Shown: piece after piece, positions 9,305 through 17,152 of the stretch
How the letters are laid out: each line of letters opens with the position of its first letter
Numbering within the stretch: the first letter of the stretch is position 1
DNA from: Pontibacter anaerobius
GTDB taxonomy: Bacteria; Bacteroidota; Bacteroidia; Cytophagales; Hymenobacteraceae
Assembly (NCBI RefSeq): GCF_026241195.1
Contig: NZ_JAPFQO010000012.1
Span: 115,010 to 179,009 of the forward strand
Direction: 5' to 3'
DNA: 64,000 nt
Made by a program: the position numbers and the translations under genes
Notes under the pieces: generated by a model
The model's database searches: none
Seen by the model: the letters and a program-made list of their open reading frames with translations, nothing else
Told to the model about the DNA's origin: nothing

Positions 9305-9805
9305 ATGGTATTCATTAAGAAAGGGACTATTGCAGCCGCGTTTGTAATGGCAACGATGTGTTTCGGCAGTGCGGCTTATGCCCAGGATGCAACCGCTGCA
9401 CCAGACGGAGCCGCCCAAGAGCAGACACAAGATTACTCTGAAGATGACCTCCAGAAGTTTGTAGAGGCTAACACTGCCGTTACCGAAATCCAGAAGGCAA
9501 GCCGCGACACGATGGTCGCCGTTATCGAGAAGAACAGCCTCACCTTAGATCGTTTTAATGAGCTGGCTAAGGCACACCGCTCCAAGAAGCTGGAAGAAGT
9601 GGCTGAGAACCCGGATGAGATCGCTGCTTTCAGCAACGCAGCCCAGGAGGTGGTAAAGCTACAGCCTGAAACAAAAGATAAAATTCAGAAAGCCATAGAA
9701 GAGCAGGGCCTTACGCAAGAGAAGTATGACGCCCTTATGAAGGCCTACCGGGAAAACCCGGAAGTGCAGAACCAGATCAGAAGGCTGATAGCGGAGAAGA
9801 AATAA
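9305..9805 (+). CDS. DUF4168 secreted protein
   Basis: 166 codons. A Sec signal peptide (AAAFVMATMCFGSAAYAQ, cleavage after about residue 27) is followed by an acidic linker and a helical domain with the DUF4168 pattern (LQKFVEANTAVTEIQK near 50-65, and a repeat of the LTLDRFNELAKAHR / LTQEKYDALMKAYR type). The internal repeat of about 70 residues is visible: both halves end in a 'tLdrFneLakahr'-like helix pair. Function is unknown; the family is periplasmic. It converges on the YceI gene and shares with it the long terminator at 9820-9875. Confidence 0.8.
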   Translation: MVFIKKGTIAAAFVMATMCFGSAAYAQDATAAPDGAAQEQTQDYSEDDLQKFVEANTAVTEIQKASRDTMVAVIEKNSLTLDRFNELAKAHRSKKLEEVAENPDEIAAFSNAAQEVVKLQPETKDKIQKAIEEQGLTQEKYDALMKAYRENPEVQNQIRRLIAEKK

Positions 9806-9819
9806 GCTCCACTGCCATT

Positions 9820-9875
9820 AAGTATAAAAGGAAAAGCTCCAGATTTAAACATCCGGAGCTTTTCCTTTTATACTT
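9820..9875. terminator. Bidirectional terminator with 21-bp stem capped by AAGTATAA / TTATACTT
   Basis: A perfect 21-bp inverted repeat (9820-9840 and 9855-9875, loop 14 nt) lies between convergent genes. The outer eight bases of each arm are the genome-wide word AAGTATAA and its reverse complement; the inner arms are AGGAAAAGCTCC/GGAGCTTTTCCT. Confidence 0.9.
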
Positions 9876-9893
9876 GTACTTTAGAAGTATGGA

Positions 9894-10427
9894 TTATTGC
9901 TTCACCAGCTGAATTTCGCTGTTAAGCTTTATATCGTCACCTACCACTACGCTGCCAGCCTCCGTCACGGCGCTCCAGGTTAGCCCAAAATCCTTGCGAT
10001 TGATCTTTCCGGTTACGGTAAAGCCGGCTTTGGTCTGGCCATATGGGTCTACCACAATACCACCGAACTCCACGTTTACTGTTACCGGTTTGGTAGTGCC
10101 ACGGATAGTGAGGTCGCCGTGCAGTTTGTACTCGTCCTCGCCTGCTTTCTCGAAGTTCTTGCCCTCATACCGTACCTGCTCATGGTTGGCCGCATCAAAG
10201 AAATCAGCTGACTTCAGGTGTGTGTCGCGCTGCTCATTGTTGGTGCTGATGGAGTCAACATCGGCAGTAAAAACGATGCGGGATGCTTTGGTAAAGTCAT
10301 CCTCCTCCGTCTCCACCTCCACATTGAACTTACCGAAGTAACCGGTCACCGTGGAAATCATCAGATGCTTTACTTTAAACTGTACTTCACTGTGGGTTGG
10401 GTCTGACACCCATTTTGTTGTAGCCAT
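9894..10427 (-). CDS. YceI-family protein (cytosolic type)
   Basis: 177 codons. The lipocalin-like YceI fold is evident from the start WVSDPTHSEVQFKVKHLMISTVTGYFGKF, then SISTNNEQRDTHLKSADFFDAANHE and the GDLTIRGTTKPVTVNVEFGG block, all family hallmarks. Members bind polyisoprenoid-type amphiphiles. There is no signal peptide, so unlike E. coli YceI this one should stay in the cytosol. Full length for the family. Monocistronic, ending in the shared terminator at 9820-9875. Confidence 0.92.
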   Translation of the reverse strand: MATTKWVSDPTHSEVQFKVKHLMISTVTGYFGKFNVEVETEEDDFTKASRIVFTADVDSISTNNEQRDTHLKSADFFDAANHEQVRYEGKNFEKAGEDEYKLHGDLTIRGTTKPVTVNVEFGGIVVDPYGQTKAGFTVTGKINRKDFGLTWSAVTEAGSVVVGDDIKLNSEIQLVKQ

Positions 10428-10730
10428 AGTTATCTGTTTTAATTAAGAGATTTACACTTTAATGCGCTGTATATAGGAACGTTGTAGGAATAAGATTAAC
10501 GTAGTTACAAACATTACGTTATGCGTGCCTCAACTACATGCACCATCTTTTACAGGAACACCAATTCTGAAGTACCTACATTTTATGTATATACATATAA
10601 TTAACCAAAATGTTTCGCAGCCCCGGCTATACTTGGTAAACAGATTTATACTTTGCCAATTATGTTATCTTTGAAGGTTGGCTAAGCCTCGGCTGCCTTC
10701 GATCAATTTTATTTAACTCAAACAACCGTA
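10428..10730. other. Divergent promoter region (YceI / carbonic anhydrase)
   Basis: 303 bp, AT-rich, between divergent genes. The carbonic anhydrase promoter is listed separately. Nothing else stands out. Confidence 0.4.
10666..10673 (+). promoter_or_regulatory. -7 element TATCTTTG for carbonic anhydrase
   Basis: Perfect TAnnTTTG match, about 57 bp before the ATG at 10731, predicting a leader of about 50 nt. Confidence 0.55.
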
Positions 10731-11354
10731 ATGAGGGTACACACGAAAGGAACACAGAGCAGCATGACGCCGGAGAAGGCGATCCAGTTCCTGAAAGAAG
10801 GAAACGAGCGCTTCGTAAATAACCTAAAGGCCAACAGAAACCTGCTGCAACAGGTAAACGAAACCTCCACCGGACAATTTCCTTTTGCCATCATTCTCAG
10901 CTGCATCGACTCCAGAACATCTGCAGAGCTGATCTTTGACCAGGGGCTGGGCGACATCTTCAGTGCCCGGGTGGCAGGCAACGTGGTGAACGAAGACATC
11001 CTCGGAAGTATGGAATTCGCTTGCAAAGTAGCTGGCTCTAAAGTAGTAGTGGTATTGGGCCATACCCGTTGCGGCGCCATATCAGGGGCCTGCGACCACG
11101 TAGAAATGGGGAACCTGACCGGACTGCTGAAAAAGATAGAGCCGGCCATTGAACGAGAGACCGCCACCACCTCCGACAGAAGCAGCAAGAACCCGGAGTT
11201 TGTGTACCGTGTAACCGAAAACAACGTGCACCTGATGATAGACCGCGTGCGGGATGAGAGTCCCATTCTGGCGGAAATGGAGCAAAAGGGCGAGTTAAGT
11301 ATTATCGGCGGCATGTATAACGTGGAAACCGGCAAAGTGGACTTTTACGAGTAA
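10731..11354 (+). CDS. can: Beta-class carbonic anhydrase
   Basis: 207 codons. Interconverts CO2 and bicarbonate in the cytosol. Zinc ligands and the catalytic dyad are in place: Cys58-Ile-Asp60-Ser-Arg62, then His111-x-x-Cys114 (HTRCGAISGA). The N-terminus MRVHTKGTQSSMTPEKAIQF matches the usual Bacteroidota start, so the first ATG is kept over the one at 10764. Length is normal for the class. It has its own promoter and is followed by a weak hairpin at 11377-11404. Confidence 0.93.
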   Translation: MRVHTKGTQSSMTPEKAIQFLKEGNERFVNNLKANRNLLQQVNETSTGQFPFAIILSCIDSRTSAELIFDQGLGDIFSARVAGNVVNEDILGSMEFACKVAGSKVVVVLGHTRCGAISGACDHVEMGNLTGLLKKIEPAIERETATTSDRSSKNPEFVYRVTENNVHLMIDRVRDESPILAEMEQKGELSIIGGMYNVETGKVDFYE

Positions 11355-11376
11355 GCCATCTTCACCAACAAAGTAT

Positions 11377-11404
11377 AAAGCTGTATTTCTTCCGCAGCTT
11401 TTCG
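11377..11404 (+). terminator. Weak intrinsic terminator
   Basis: AAAGCTG (11377-11383) pairs with CAGCTTT (11395-11401), followed by a short T run. An AAGTATAA word overlaps its 5' side (11371-11378). Confidence 0.5.
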
Positions 11405-11436
11405 TATTTTAGGGATCTACCAAAAAAACTACACTT

Positions 11437-12408
11437 ATGCAATACAGACGATTTGGCCGCACAGGCTGGGAAATAAGCGAAGTAGGCTACGGCATGTGGG
11501 GCATGGCCGGCTGGACGGAGTCGGATGACCGGCAGTCGGAGCACTCTCTGGATTTGGCCGTGAAGCGCGGATGCAACTTCTTCGACACGGCCTGGGGCTA
11601 CGGCGAGGGCCACAGCGAAGAGTTGCTGGGCAAACTGCTCAAGCGCCACTCCGAAAAGCGATTGTACATCGCCACCAAGATTCCGCCCAAGAACTTTACC
11701 TGGCCTTCCCGGCCGGAGTTTAAGCTGGAGGATGTTTTCCCGGCGAGCCACATCGTTGAATATACCGAGAAAAGCCTGAAGAACCTGGGCGTGGAGACCA
11801 TCGACCTGCAGCAGTTCCATGTGTGGGAAGACAGCTGGGCCGAGCACGAGGAGTGGCAACGCGCTGTGGAAAAGCTGAAGGCCGACGGCAAGATACAGCA
11901 CATGGGCATCAGCGTAAACCGTTGGGAACCGGAAAACGTGCTGAATTCCCTGCGTACCGGCCACATCAGCGCTGTGCAGGTGATCTACAACATCTTCGAC
12001 CAGGCGCCGGAGGATGAACTGTTCCCGCTCTGCGAGAAGCTGGACATCGGCATCATCGCTCGCGTTCCTTTTGACGAGGGCACCCTGACCGGCAACCTCA
12101 CCAAGGACACCACTTTCCCGGAAGGCGACTGGCGCAACACCTATTTCGTGCCTGAGAACCTGAACAGCAGCGTAGACCACGCCGAAAAGCTCCGCCCATT
12201 GGTGCCGCAAGGTATGACGATGGCCGAGATGGCGCTGCGTTTCATCCTGAGCAACCCGCAGATCAGCACCACGATACCGGGCATGCGCAAAGCCAACCAC
12301 GTAGAGGCCAACCTGGCCAGCAGCGATGGCAAAGGCCTGCCGAAGGAACTGGTGCAGGAACTGAAAGGCCACCGCTGGGACCGCCAGCCAACCGAGTGGT
12401 CGCAGTAA
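11437..12408 (+). CDS. Aldo/keto reductase
   Basis: 323 codons. NADPH-dependent oxidoreductase of the (beta/alpha)8 AKR superfamily. It starts MQYRRFGRTGWEISEVGYGMWGM; the catalytic region FFDTAWGYGEGHSEELLGKLL supplies Asp and Tyr, followed by ATKIPPKN (Lys) and FHVWEDSW (His). The cofactor-binding C-terminal segment ALRFILSNPQISTTIPGMRKANHVEANL is complete. The substrate cannot be assigned. It is monocistronic, with a strong terminator 32 bp downstream. Confidence 0.92.
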   Translation: MQYRRFGRTGWEISEVGYGMWGMAGWTESDDRQSEHSLDLAVKRGCNFFDTAWGYGEGHSEELLGKLLKRHSEKRLYIATKIPPKNFTWPSRPEFKLEDVFPASHIVEYTEKSLKNLGVETIDLQQFHVWEDSWAEHEEWQRAVEKLKADGKIQHMGISVNRWEPENVLNSLRTGHISAVQVIYNIFDQAPEDELFPLCEKLDIGIIARVPFDEGTLTGNLTKDTTFPEGDWRNTYFVPENLNSSVDHAEKLRPLVPQGMTMAEMALRFILSNPQISTTIPGMRKANHVEANLASSDGKGLPKELVQELKGHRWDRQPTEWSQ

Positions 12409-12440
12409 GGAGAAGCTTCAAAGTATAAAGTATAACCAGA

Positions 12441-12470
12441 GCCGCTGCCACTACTGCAGCGGCTTTTTTA
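12441..12470 (+). terminator. Intrinsic terminator after aldo/keto reductase
   Basis: GCCGCTGC (12441-12448) / GCAGCGGC (12456-12463), 7-nt loop, then a run of seven T. Two overlapping AAGTATAA words (12421-12435) sit immediately before it. Confidence 0.93.
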
Positions 12471-12480
12471 TGGCTACTTG

Positions 12481-12502
12481 ACACATGTTATGTGTATCTT
12501 TG
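12481..12502 (+). promoter_or_regulatory. Promoter with embedded palindrome upstream of ElaA-type gene
   Basis: The palindrome ACACAT-gtt-ATGTGT (12481-12495) abuts a perfect -7 box TATCTTTG (12495-12502). Transcription should begin near 12509, so the real start codon is the ATG at 12535, not an in-frame TTG at 12478. The palindrome position suits a repressor operator. Confidence 0.55.
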
Positions 12503-12534
12503 CCCTATCGTATTGCAAATTTAGTTTACCCCAC

Positions 12535-12984
12535 ATGAGCCTTACCAAGATCAGCAAAGCCTTTGAGGAGCTTACCCCGTACGAAATGTATGACATGCTG
12601 CGCCTGCGCAGCGAGGTTTTTGTAGTAGAGCAGAACTGCGTGTTCCTGGACATGGACAACAAAGACCAGCAGTGCCAGCACCTGCTCATTTACAAAGATG
12701 GCGAACTGGTGGCTACCTCACGGCTGGTGCCGCAGGGTGTGTCTTATCCAGGCATTATGTCCATTGGCCGCATCGTGACAAGTATGGCCGTGCGCGGTAC
12801 AGGTGTGGGAAGAATTCTGGTGGATTACTCGATCGAGGAGTGCTACCGCCTTTATGGCCAAGGCCCTATCAAGATCGGTGCGCAGCTTTACGCCAAAGGG
12901 TTTTACGAGAGCTTCGGTTTTGTGCAATCCGGCCCGGTTTACGACGAGGATGGCATCGACCACATCAAGATGACGAAGGAGTAA
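12535..12984 (+). CDS. ElaA-like GNAT acetyltransferase
   Basis: 149 codons. The ElaA pattern is clear: LRLRSEVFVVEQNCVFLDMDNKDQQCQHL, then VATSRLVPQG, SIGRIVTSMAVRGTGVGRILVDYSIEEC (acetyl-CoA binding motif A) and the ending GAQLYAKGFYESFGFVQSGPVYDEDGIDHIKM. It probably acetylates a small molecule or a protein amine with acetyl-CoA; the substrate is unknown for the family. The start is set by the promoter at 12495-12502 and by homology to the family N-terminus. Confidence 0.88.
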   Translation: MSLTKISKAFEELTPYEMYDMLRLRSEVFVVEQNCVFLDMDNKDQQCQHLLIYKDGELVATSRLVPQGVSYPGIMSIGRIVTSMAVRGTGVGRILVDYSIEECYRLYGQGPIKIGAQLYAKGFYESFGFVQSGPVYDEDGIDHIKMTKE

Positions 12985-13624
12985 GATTTTCCTCTTAACC
13001 GCTAAGTCGATTTCTGAAACTGCTTTGGCTAAAGTATAAATTGTCAAAGCAACAGGTATCGCCTGGGCAGGTCGCGACCTGTGCTTGCAGGTGTAAACCT
13101 AACTCCTGATCCCTTTGCTGGTGCAAGCATCCGTTAAGTCCGGAAGATGTACAAACCCACCCCTGCCCCTCCCGAGAGGGGAATCCGGGAACGATTATCA
13201 TCCCCCTACCCCTCCAGAATCAAGTCCGGGATCTGCGACTTCAAAGAGGCATTTCTGGGAACGATTTCATCCCCCTACCCCCTTCAAAGGGGGACTTGGC
13301 TAGAACTCCATCAGCGGTGGCTATCGAATCTGATCCCAGTCCTTGGGTTGAGCGCCTTGTAGATTTCCGGTGACGAGCGGCAGCGAGGCATTGCGACGCA
13401 GGAGCAAAGGAAATGTACACAGCGCGATGCCCGAGGACGAGCCCTCCCGGGCCTGAGGGAGCCAAAGTAAGAAATGGAACAAGCAAGTTGTAAGGCCATG
13501 GATGAACCGTGGCTAGTATGGATAGCTTGGTTCGAGTTAAAGGAAGCAGCGGCGATGAAAGTATAGCCGTGAAAAGTAAGATCTAGAGATCAACAACAGT
13601 TATAAAGTATAGATTGGACTATGC
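12985..13624. repeat. Repeat-rich non-coding region
   Basis: 640 bp without a credible gene. It holds two related modules: hairpin CCCCTC/GAGGGG (13166-13181) followed by a GGGAACGATTATCATCCCCC stretch from 13188, and a second GGGAACGATTTCATCCCCC stretch from 13258 followed by hairpin CCCCCTT/AAGGGGG (13278-13293). The copies are about 70 bp apart. A palindrome AGGTCGCGACCT is at 13070-13081. The part at 13365-13500 is GC-rich and purine-biased, with GCCCTCCCGGGCCTGAGGG (13441-13459). This looks like clustered intergenic repeats or a decayed mobile element. Confidence 0.5.
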
Positions 13625-13650
13625 AAAAAAGACACGGGTTCGAAAACCCG
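13625..13650 (-). terminator. Minus-strand terminator of the MFS exporter gene
   Basis: Hairpin CGGGTT (13635-13640) / AACCCG (13645-13650), followed on the minus strand by TCTTTTTT. It resembles a tRNA T-arm at first glance, but the loop length is wrong and no other arm exists. Confidence 0.8.
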
Positions 13651-13674
13651 CGCCGGCTTAAAGTAAACGCCTGC

Positions 13675-14925
13675 TTAATGCTCCTGCCCTGTGGATACCA
13701 GCACCGAAGTATCCTCCTCCACAGCGCGGCGACTGGCGCGGAAGCGGATGGTGCGTTTGCCCAACAGCAGCAGCGTAAGCCCTACGATCGAGCAGCCTGC
13801 CATCACACTGACCATGGGTAGCGTAGAGCCGTTATGCAGTACGCTCACCGCAGCCGACATCAAACCGCCCATCGCCATCCTGAAACTCCCCAACAATGCA
13901 GCCGCACTGCCTGTGTTCTTGGTGAACGGGGCCAGAGAGAGCGCCGTGGCATTCGGGTTCAGGAGCCCCTGGCCCGTCAGGAAGATGAACAGCAGCCCGA
14001 TCAGCGTAAACTTGCCGAACCAGCCATAGTAGGTACCCACCACCAGCAGTACCCCAATAGCCGTCTGGTAAAAGAGCGTGAAGTTAATTACCTGCTCGCT
14101 TTTAAACCTGTTCAGGATGACGTGGTTGAGTTGCGTGGAGCCGATCATGGCGAAGGCCAGGAAGGCGAAGATCCATCCATACTCCTGCTCACTTACACGG
14201 TAAATGTTCATGAACACGTCTGCAGAGCCGGCTATGTAGGCGAAGGGAGCCGCTGTGGCGATGCCTCCTGCCAGCGCGTAGAGCAGGAATTGCTCCTGTT
14301 TCATCACGGTCAGGAAGCCTTTCAGCACCGGCTTCGGTTTCAGGGAGATGGACGGGTCGGCCTGCCGCCCCTCCGGCAGCGCGAAGTACACGCCCAGCAT
14401 GATCAGGGCGGTGATAACGGCAAGTATAACGAACACGGCATGCCAGCCAAATGCGGCCGTTACGTAGCCTCCCACCGTTGGCGCCACCATCGGCGACACG
14501 GCGATTACCAGTGTCAGCAGCGAGAAAGCTTGGGCCGTTTTATTGACCGGGAAGATATCGCGCACCAGCGCCTGGGCTGCCACCATACCCACACAGCCGC
14601 CAATGGCCTGCAGGAAACGCATGAGGATAAGCGAGTCAACGGACTCGGTGTAGGCACAGGCCAGCGAGGTAAGGACGTAAATGGCCAAACCGACGTACAA
14701 GGGGTTTTTGCGCCCGAAGCGATCCAGCAGCGGGCCGTAGAGCAGCTGCCCTACCGAGATGCCCACCAGGTAAGCCGTGAGCGAAAGCTGCACCTGCGCT
14801 ATGGTAGCGTTCAGGTCAGCGGCAATGGCCGGGAAGCCGGGCAGGTACATATCAATCGAGAAAGGACTGATAGTTGCCAGCGAACCCAGGATAAGTATGA
14901 TGATGAAGTATTGTCTACGCGTCAT
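13675..14925 (-). CDS. Bcr/CflA-family MFS drug exporter
   Basis: 416 codons, twelve membrane helices. Proton-driven efflux of drugs or small metabolites. The start LGSLATISPFSIDMYLPGFPAIAADL and the motif QLLYGPLLDRFGRKNPLYVGLAIYVLTSLAC (loop 2-3 MFS signature GPLxDRFGRK) are diagnostic of the Bcr/CflA group, as is the motif C region LPVNKTAQAFSLLTLVIAVSPMVAPTVGGYV (helix 5). The C-terminal tail (SRRAVEEDTSVLVSTGQEH) is hydrophilic. It is divergent from the DUF3820 gene and ends at a strong terminator. Confidence 0.92.
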   Translation of the reverse strand: MTRRQYFIIILILGSLATISPFSIDMYLPGFPAIAADLNATIAQVQLSLTAYLVGISVGQLLYGPLLDRFGRKNPLYVGLAIYVLTSLACAYTESVDSLILMRFLQAIGGCVGMVAAQALVRDIFPVNKTAQAFSLLTLVIAVSPMVAPTVGGYVTAAFGWHAVFVILAVITALIMLGVYFALPEGRQADPSISLKPKPVLKGFLTVMKQEQFLLYALAGGIATAAPFAYIAGSADVFMNIYRVSEQEYGWIFAFLAFAMIGSTQLNHVILNRFKSEQVINFTLFYQTAIGVLLVVGTYYGWFGKFTLIGLLFIFLTGQGLLNPNATALSLAPFTKNTGSAAALLGSFRMAMGGLMSAAVSVLHNGSTLPMVSVMAGCSIVGLTLLLLGKRTIRFRASRRAVEEDTSVLVSTGQEH

Positions 14926-15054
14926 GAAGGTTTTAAAATCGCCTCAAAGTTACAACATAAATTGATCTTTGCCGCTGCTGCCTTTCCGGCCAAAGCCGAT
15001 GGTGCCGCCAGCGCACAGAGGTATATAACCTTTTACTTGCCGCAATGTTTCGGA

Positions 15055-15312
15055 ATGTTTACCTTGCCTGCCATGCATACCCCCGAGGCCCAACCCAACC
15101 CCAATATTTTACAGGCACTGGTACAGCACCGCATGCCTTTCGGCAAGTATAAAGACGTCCTGCTCTGCGACCTGCCGGTGTCATACCTGGAGTGGCTTCA
15201 CAGCAAGGGTTTCCCGCCGGGTAAGCTGGGCATGCAGCTGGCCACCATTTTCGAGATCAAGACCAACGGCCTGGAATACCTCCTTACACCGCTCAGGCGC
15301 AACCGCCGCTAA
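15055..15312 (+). CDS. DUF3820-family small protein
   Basis: 85 codons from ATG 15055; a second in-frame ATG at 15073 (MHTPEAQPNP) gives 79 residues and is just as likely. The DUF3820 core MPFGKYKDVLLCDLPVSYLEWLHSKGFPPGKLGMQLATIFEIKTNGL is complete. The family is of unknown biochemical function; the FGKYK...LP..YL.W signature resembles a small zinc-free domain also found joined to exonucleases. A long open frame upstream on the same strand is antisense to the exporter gene and is not coding. Confidence 0.85.
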   Translation: MFTLPAMHTPEAQPNPNILQALVQHRMPFGKYKDVLLCDLPVSYLEWLHSKGFPPGKLGMQLATIFEIKTNGLEYLLTPLRRNRR

Positions 15313-15785
15313 GCCGTCCGCAGTCTGTTGCTCACCCCGCAATCCAGGCTGGAGGTACCCCAGAAGCCTGAAAAAAACGCGTCCCTCCTGCCCTGCTACA
15401 AAAAGCCATACTTCCCGCTACCTTAGGCCAGCAATCCAGCCCCTTCAGCTAATCGTAAGTCGCTTTACACAAAGCCGATAGCTCCTGCTTTCCTGCTCAA
15501 TGGCTTCAGATAGCCAAAGCCCTCCGGTCAAAAAAAAATCATTCCGAAATAAAGGGAGGCTTTGCAAATTTTGACTAAATTCAAGAAACATATATAGTTC
15601 ATACTTAAGGCTTTGGGCCTCTGCCCCAATTTATACTTTTTATTTCCTGGAATGCTGACAACGTGTTCAGCAAGGCTGGTCATCATGAACGGATATCTCT
15701 ACACCCGGGGAACCGCAGGCCGGAATTGGCGAAAACTGATCAACAATCTTGCTGGCCCTTAACTACTTTTTAAAACAAACTGCAC
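15313..15785. other. Leader/promoter region of the fructan operon
   Basis: 473 bp. The first 230 bp are GC-rich and carry no ORF. From 15530 on the sequence turns AT-rich and contains TTGGG...CCCAA (a short dyad near 15613-15630) and two AAGTAT-type words. An ATG at 15685 opens a 25-codon frame of unknown meaning. No clear -7 box was found. Confidence 0.3.
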
Positions 15786-17150
15786 ATGAACAACAGAAAA
15801 ATTTTGTTTTGGTCGGTTACAGTGGCACTCGGAGGCTTCCTTTTCGGGTTTGATACCGCCGTTATCTCAGGTGCTGAGCAGGCTATACAGCAAGTATGGC
15901 AGCTCGATGTGTTTCAGCATGGCCTAACCGTTTCCATTGCCCTGGTTGGCACGGTCATCGGCGCGCTGTTCGGCGGCATTCCGTCAGACAGGTATGGCCG
16001 CAAAACCACGCTATTCTGGATCGGTGTCCTGTACCTGGTATCCGCGGCAGGATCTGCCCTGGCCACCGATTGGTATACCTTCCTGTTCTTCCGGTTTATC
16101 GGAGGGCTGGGTGTGGGTGCCTCCTCCGTTGCGGCCCCCATGTACATCAGCGAGATAGCCCCCGCCAAAAGCCGGGGCAGGATGGTCGCCATGTTTCAGT
16201 TCAACGTGGTGTTCGGCATCCTTGTCGCCTTCCTATCTAACTACCTGCTGCAGCAAGTCGGCGGCTCAGCCTGGCGCTGGATGCTGGGTGTGGAGGCTTT
16301 GCCGGCTGCCGTTTTCGTGGGGCTTGTGCTGCTGGTGCCCGAGAGTCCGCGCTGGCTCATTGTTAAGAGAGGCGCGATTGAGAAAGCAAAAGCTGTGTTG
16401 AATCAGATAGACCCGGCTACTGCTGAGGCTGAGCTGACCGCAATCGTAGAAGCCCGTGACACAGCTGCCAGCAAGGGGGCAGTGGCGGGGCTTTTTTCCA
16501 GGCAGCATCGCTTTCCGGTAATGCTGGCGGTACTATTCGCGGTATTCAACCAGGTGTCGGGTATCAACGCCATCATCTACTATGCCCCAAGAATATTCGA
16601 AATGACGGGCCTGGGCAAGGAGGCCGCGCTTCTCTCCTCGGCCGGTATCGGGCTGGTGAACCTGATCTTCACACTGGTCGGCCTTAACTTCATTGACCGC
16701 GCGGGCCGCAGAACGCTCATGCTCATCGGCTCCGTCGGCTTGATCATCACCCTAAGTATGGTTTCCTGGGCATTTTATACCGAGAGTTTCGGGTTGTTCG
16801 TGCCGCTCTGCCTGTTTGGTTATATCGCCTTCTTCGCCTTCTCGCAGGGTGCGGTTATCTGGGTGTTCATATCCGAGATCTTCCCGAACAGCGTGCGGGC
16901 AAGCGGACAGGCGCTGGGCAGCTTCACCCACTGGTTCATGGCCGCCGTTATCGCCTTTGTTTTCCCGTACATAGCCAACACACTGGGCGGAGGTAGCACC
17001 TTTCTGATCTTCGCGGTGATGATGGTGCTGCAACTCCTGTTCGTCTGGAAAATAATGCCGGAGACAAAGGGCGTCTCGCTGGAGGAGATAGGAAACAAGG
17101 TAGAGCCCCAGCCTGCTGTTGAGGCAATAGGGTATACCGAAACGCATTAG
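15786..17150 (+). CDS. Sugar-porter-family MFS transporter (probably fructose/sucrose-type)
   Basis: 454 codons, twelve membrane helices. The sugar-porter hallmarks are present: GFDTAVISGAEQ (helix 1), GGIPSDRYGRKTTLF (loop 2-3), RFIGGLGVGASSVAAPMYISEIAPAKSRGRM (PESPR partner region), VPESPRWLIVKRG, FNQVSGINAIIYYAPRIFE (helix 7) and PETKGVSLEEIGNKV at the end. The following two genes, a fructokinase 2 bp downstream and a GH32 enzyme, indicate that fructose is the likely substrate. It is the first gene of the operon. Confidence 0.93.
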   Translation: MNNRKILFWSVTVALGGFLFGFDTAVISGAEQAIQQVWQLDVFQHGLTVSIALVGTVIGALFGGIPSDRYGRKTTLFWIGVLYLVSAAGSALATDWYTFLFFRFIGGLGVGASSVAAPMYISEIAPAKSRGRMVAMFQFNVVFGILVAFLSNYLLQQVGGSAWRWMLGVEALPAAVFVGLVLLVPESPRWLIVKRGAIEKAKAVLNQIDPATAEAELTAIVEARDTAASKGAVAGLFSRQHRFPVMLAVLFAVFNQVSGINAIIYYAPRIFEMTGLGKEAALLSSAGIGLVNLIFTLVGLNFIDRAGRRTLMLIGSVGLIITLSMVSWAFYTESFGLFVPLCLFGYIAFFAFSQGAVIWVFISEIFPNSVRASGQALGSFTHWFMAAVIAFVFPYIANTLGGGSTFLIFAVMMVLQLLFVWKIMPETKGVSLEEIGNKVEPQPAVEAIGYTETH

Positions 17151-17152
17151 CC

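Noticed and set aside
13631..13660. Possible tRNA 3' fragment (GGGTTCGA-like T-arm) near the MFS gene
   Set aside because: The loop is one base off and there is no acceptor, D- or anticodon arm; it fits a minus-strand terminator with a T run instead.
13834..15054. Long plus-strand open frame across the MFS exporter
   Set aside because: It is antisense to a clear membrane transporter gene and has a Gln/His/Arg-rich, non-protein-like composition. Only its last 85 codons are a real gene (DUF3820).
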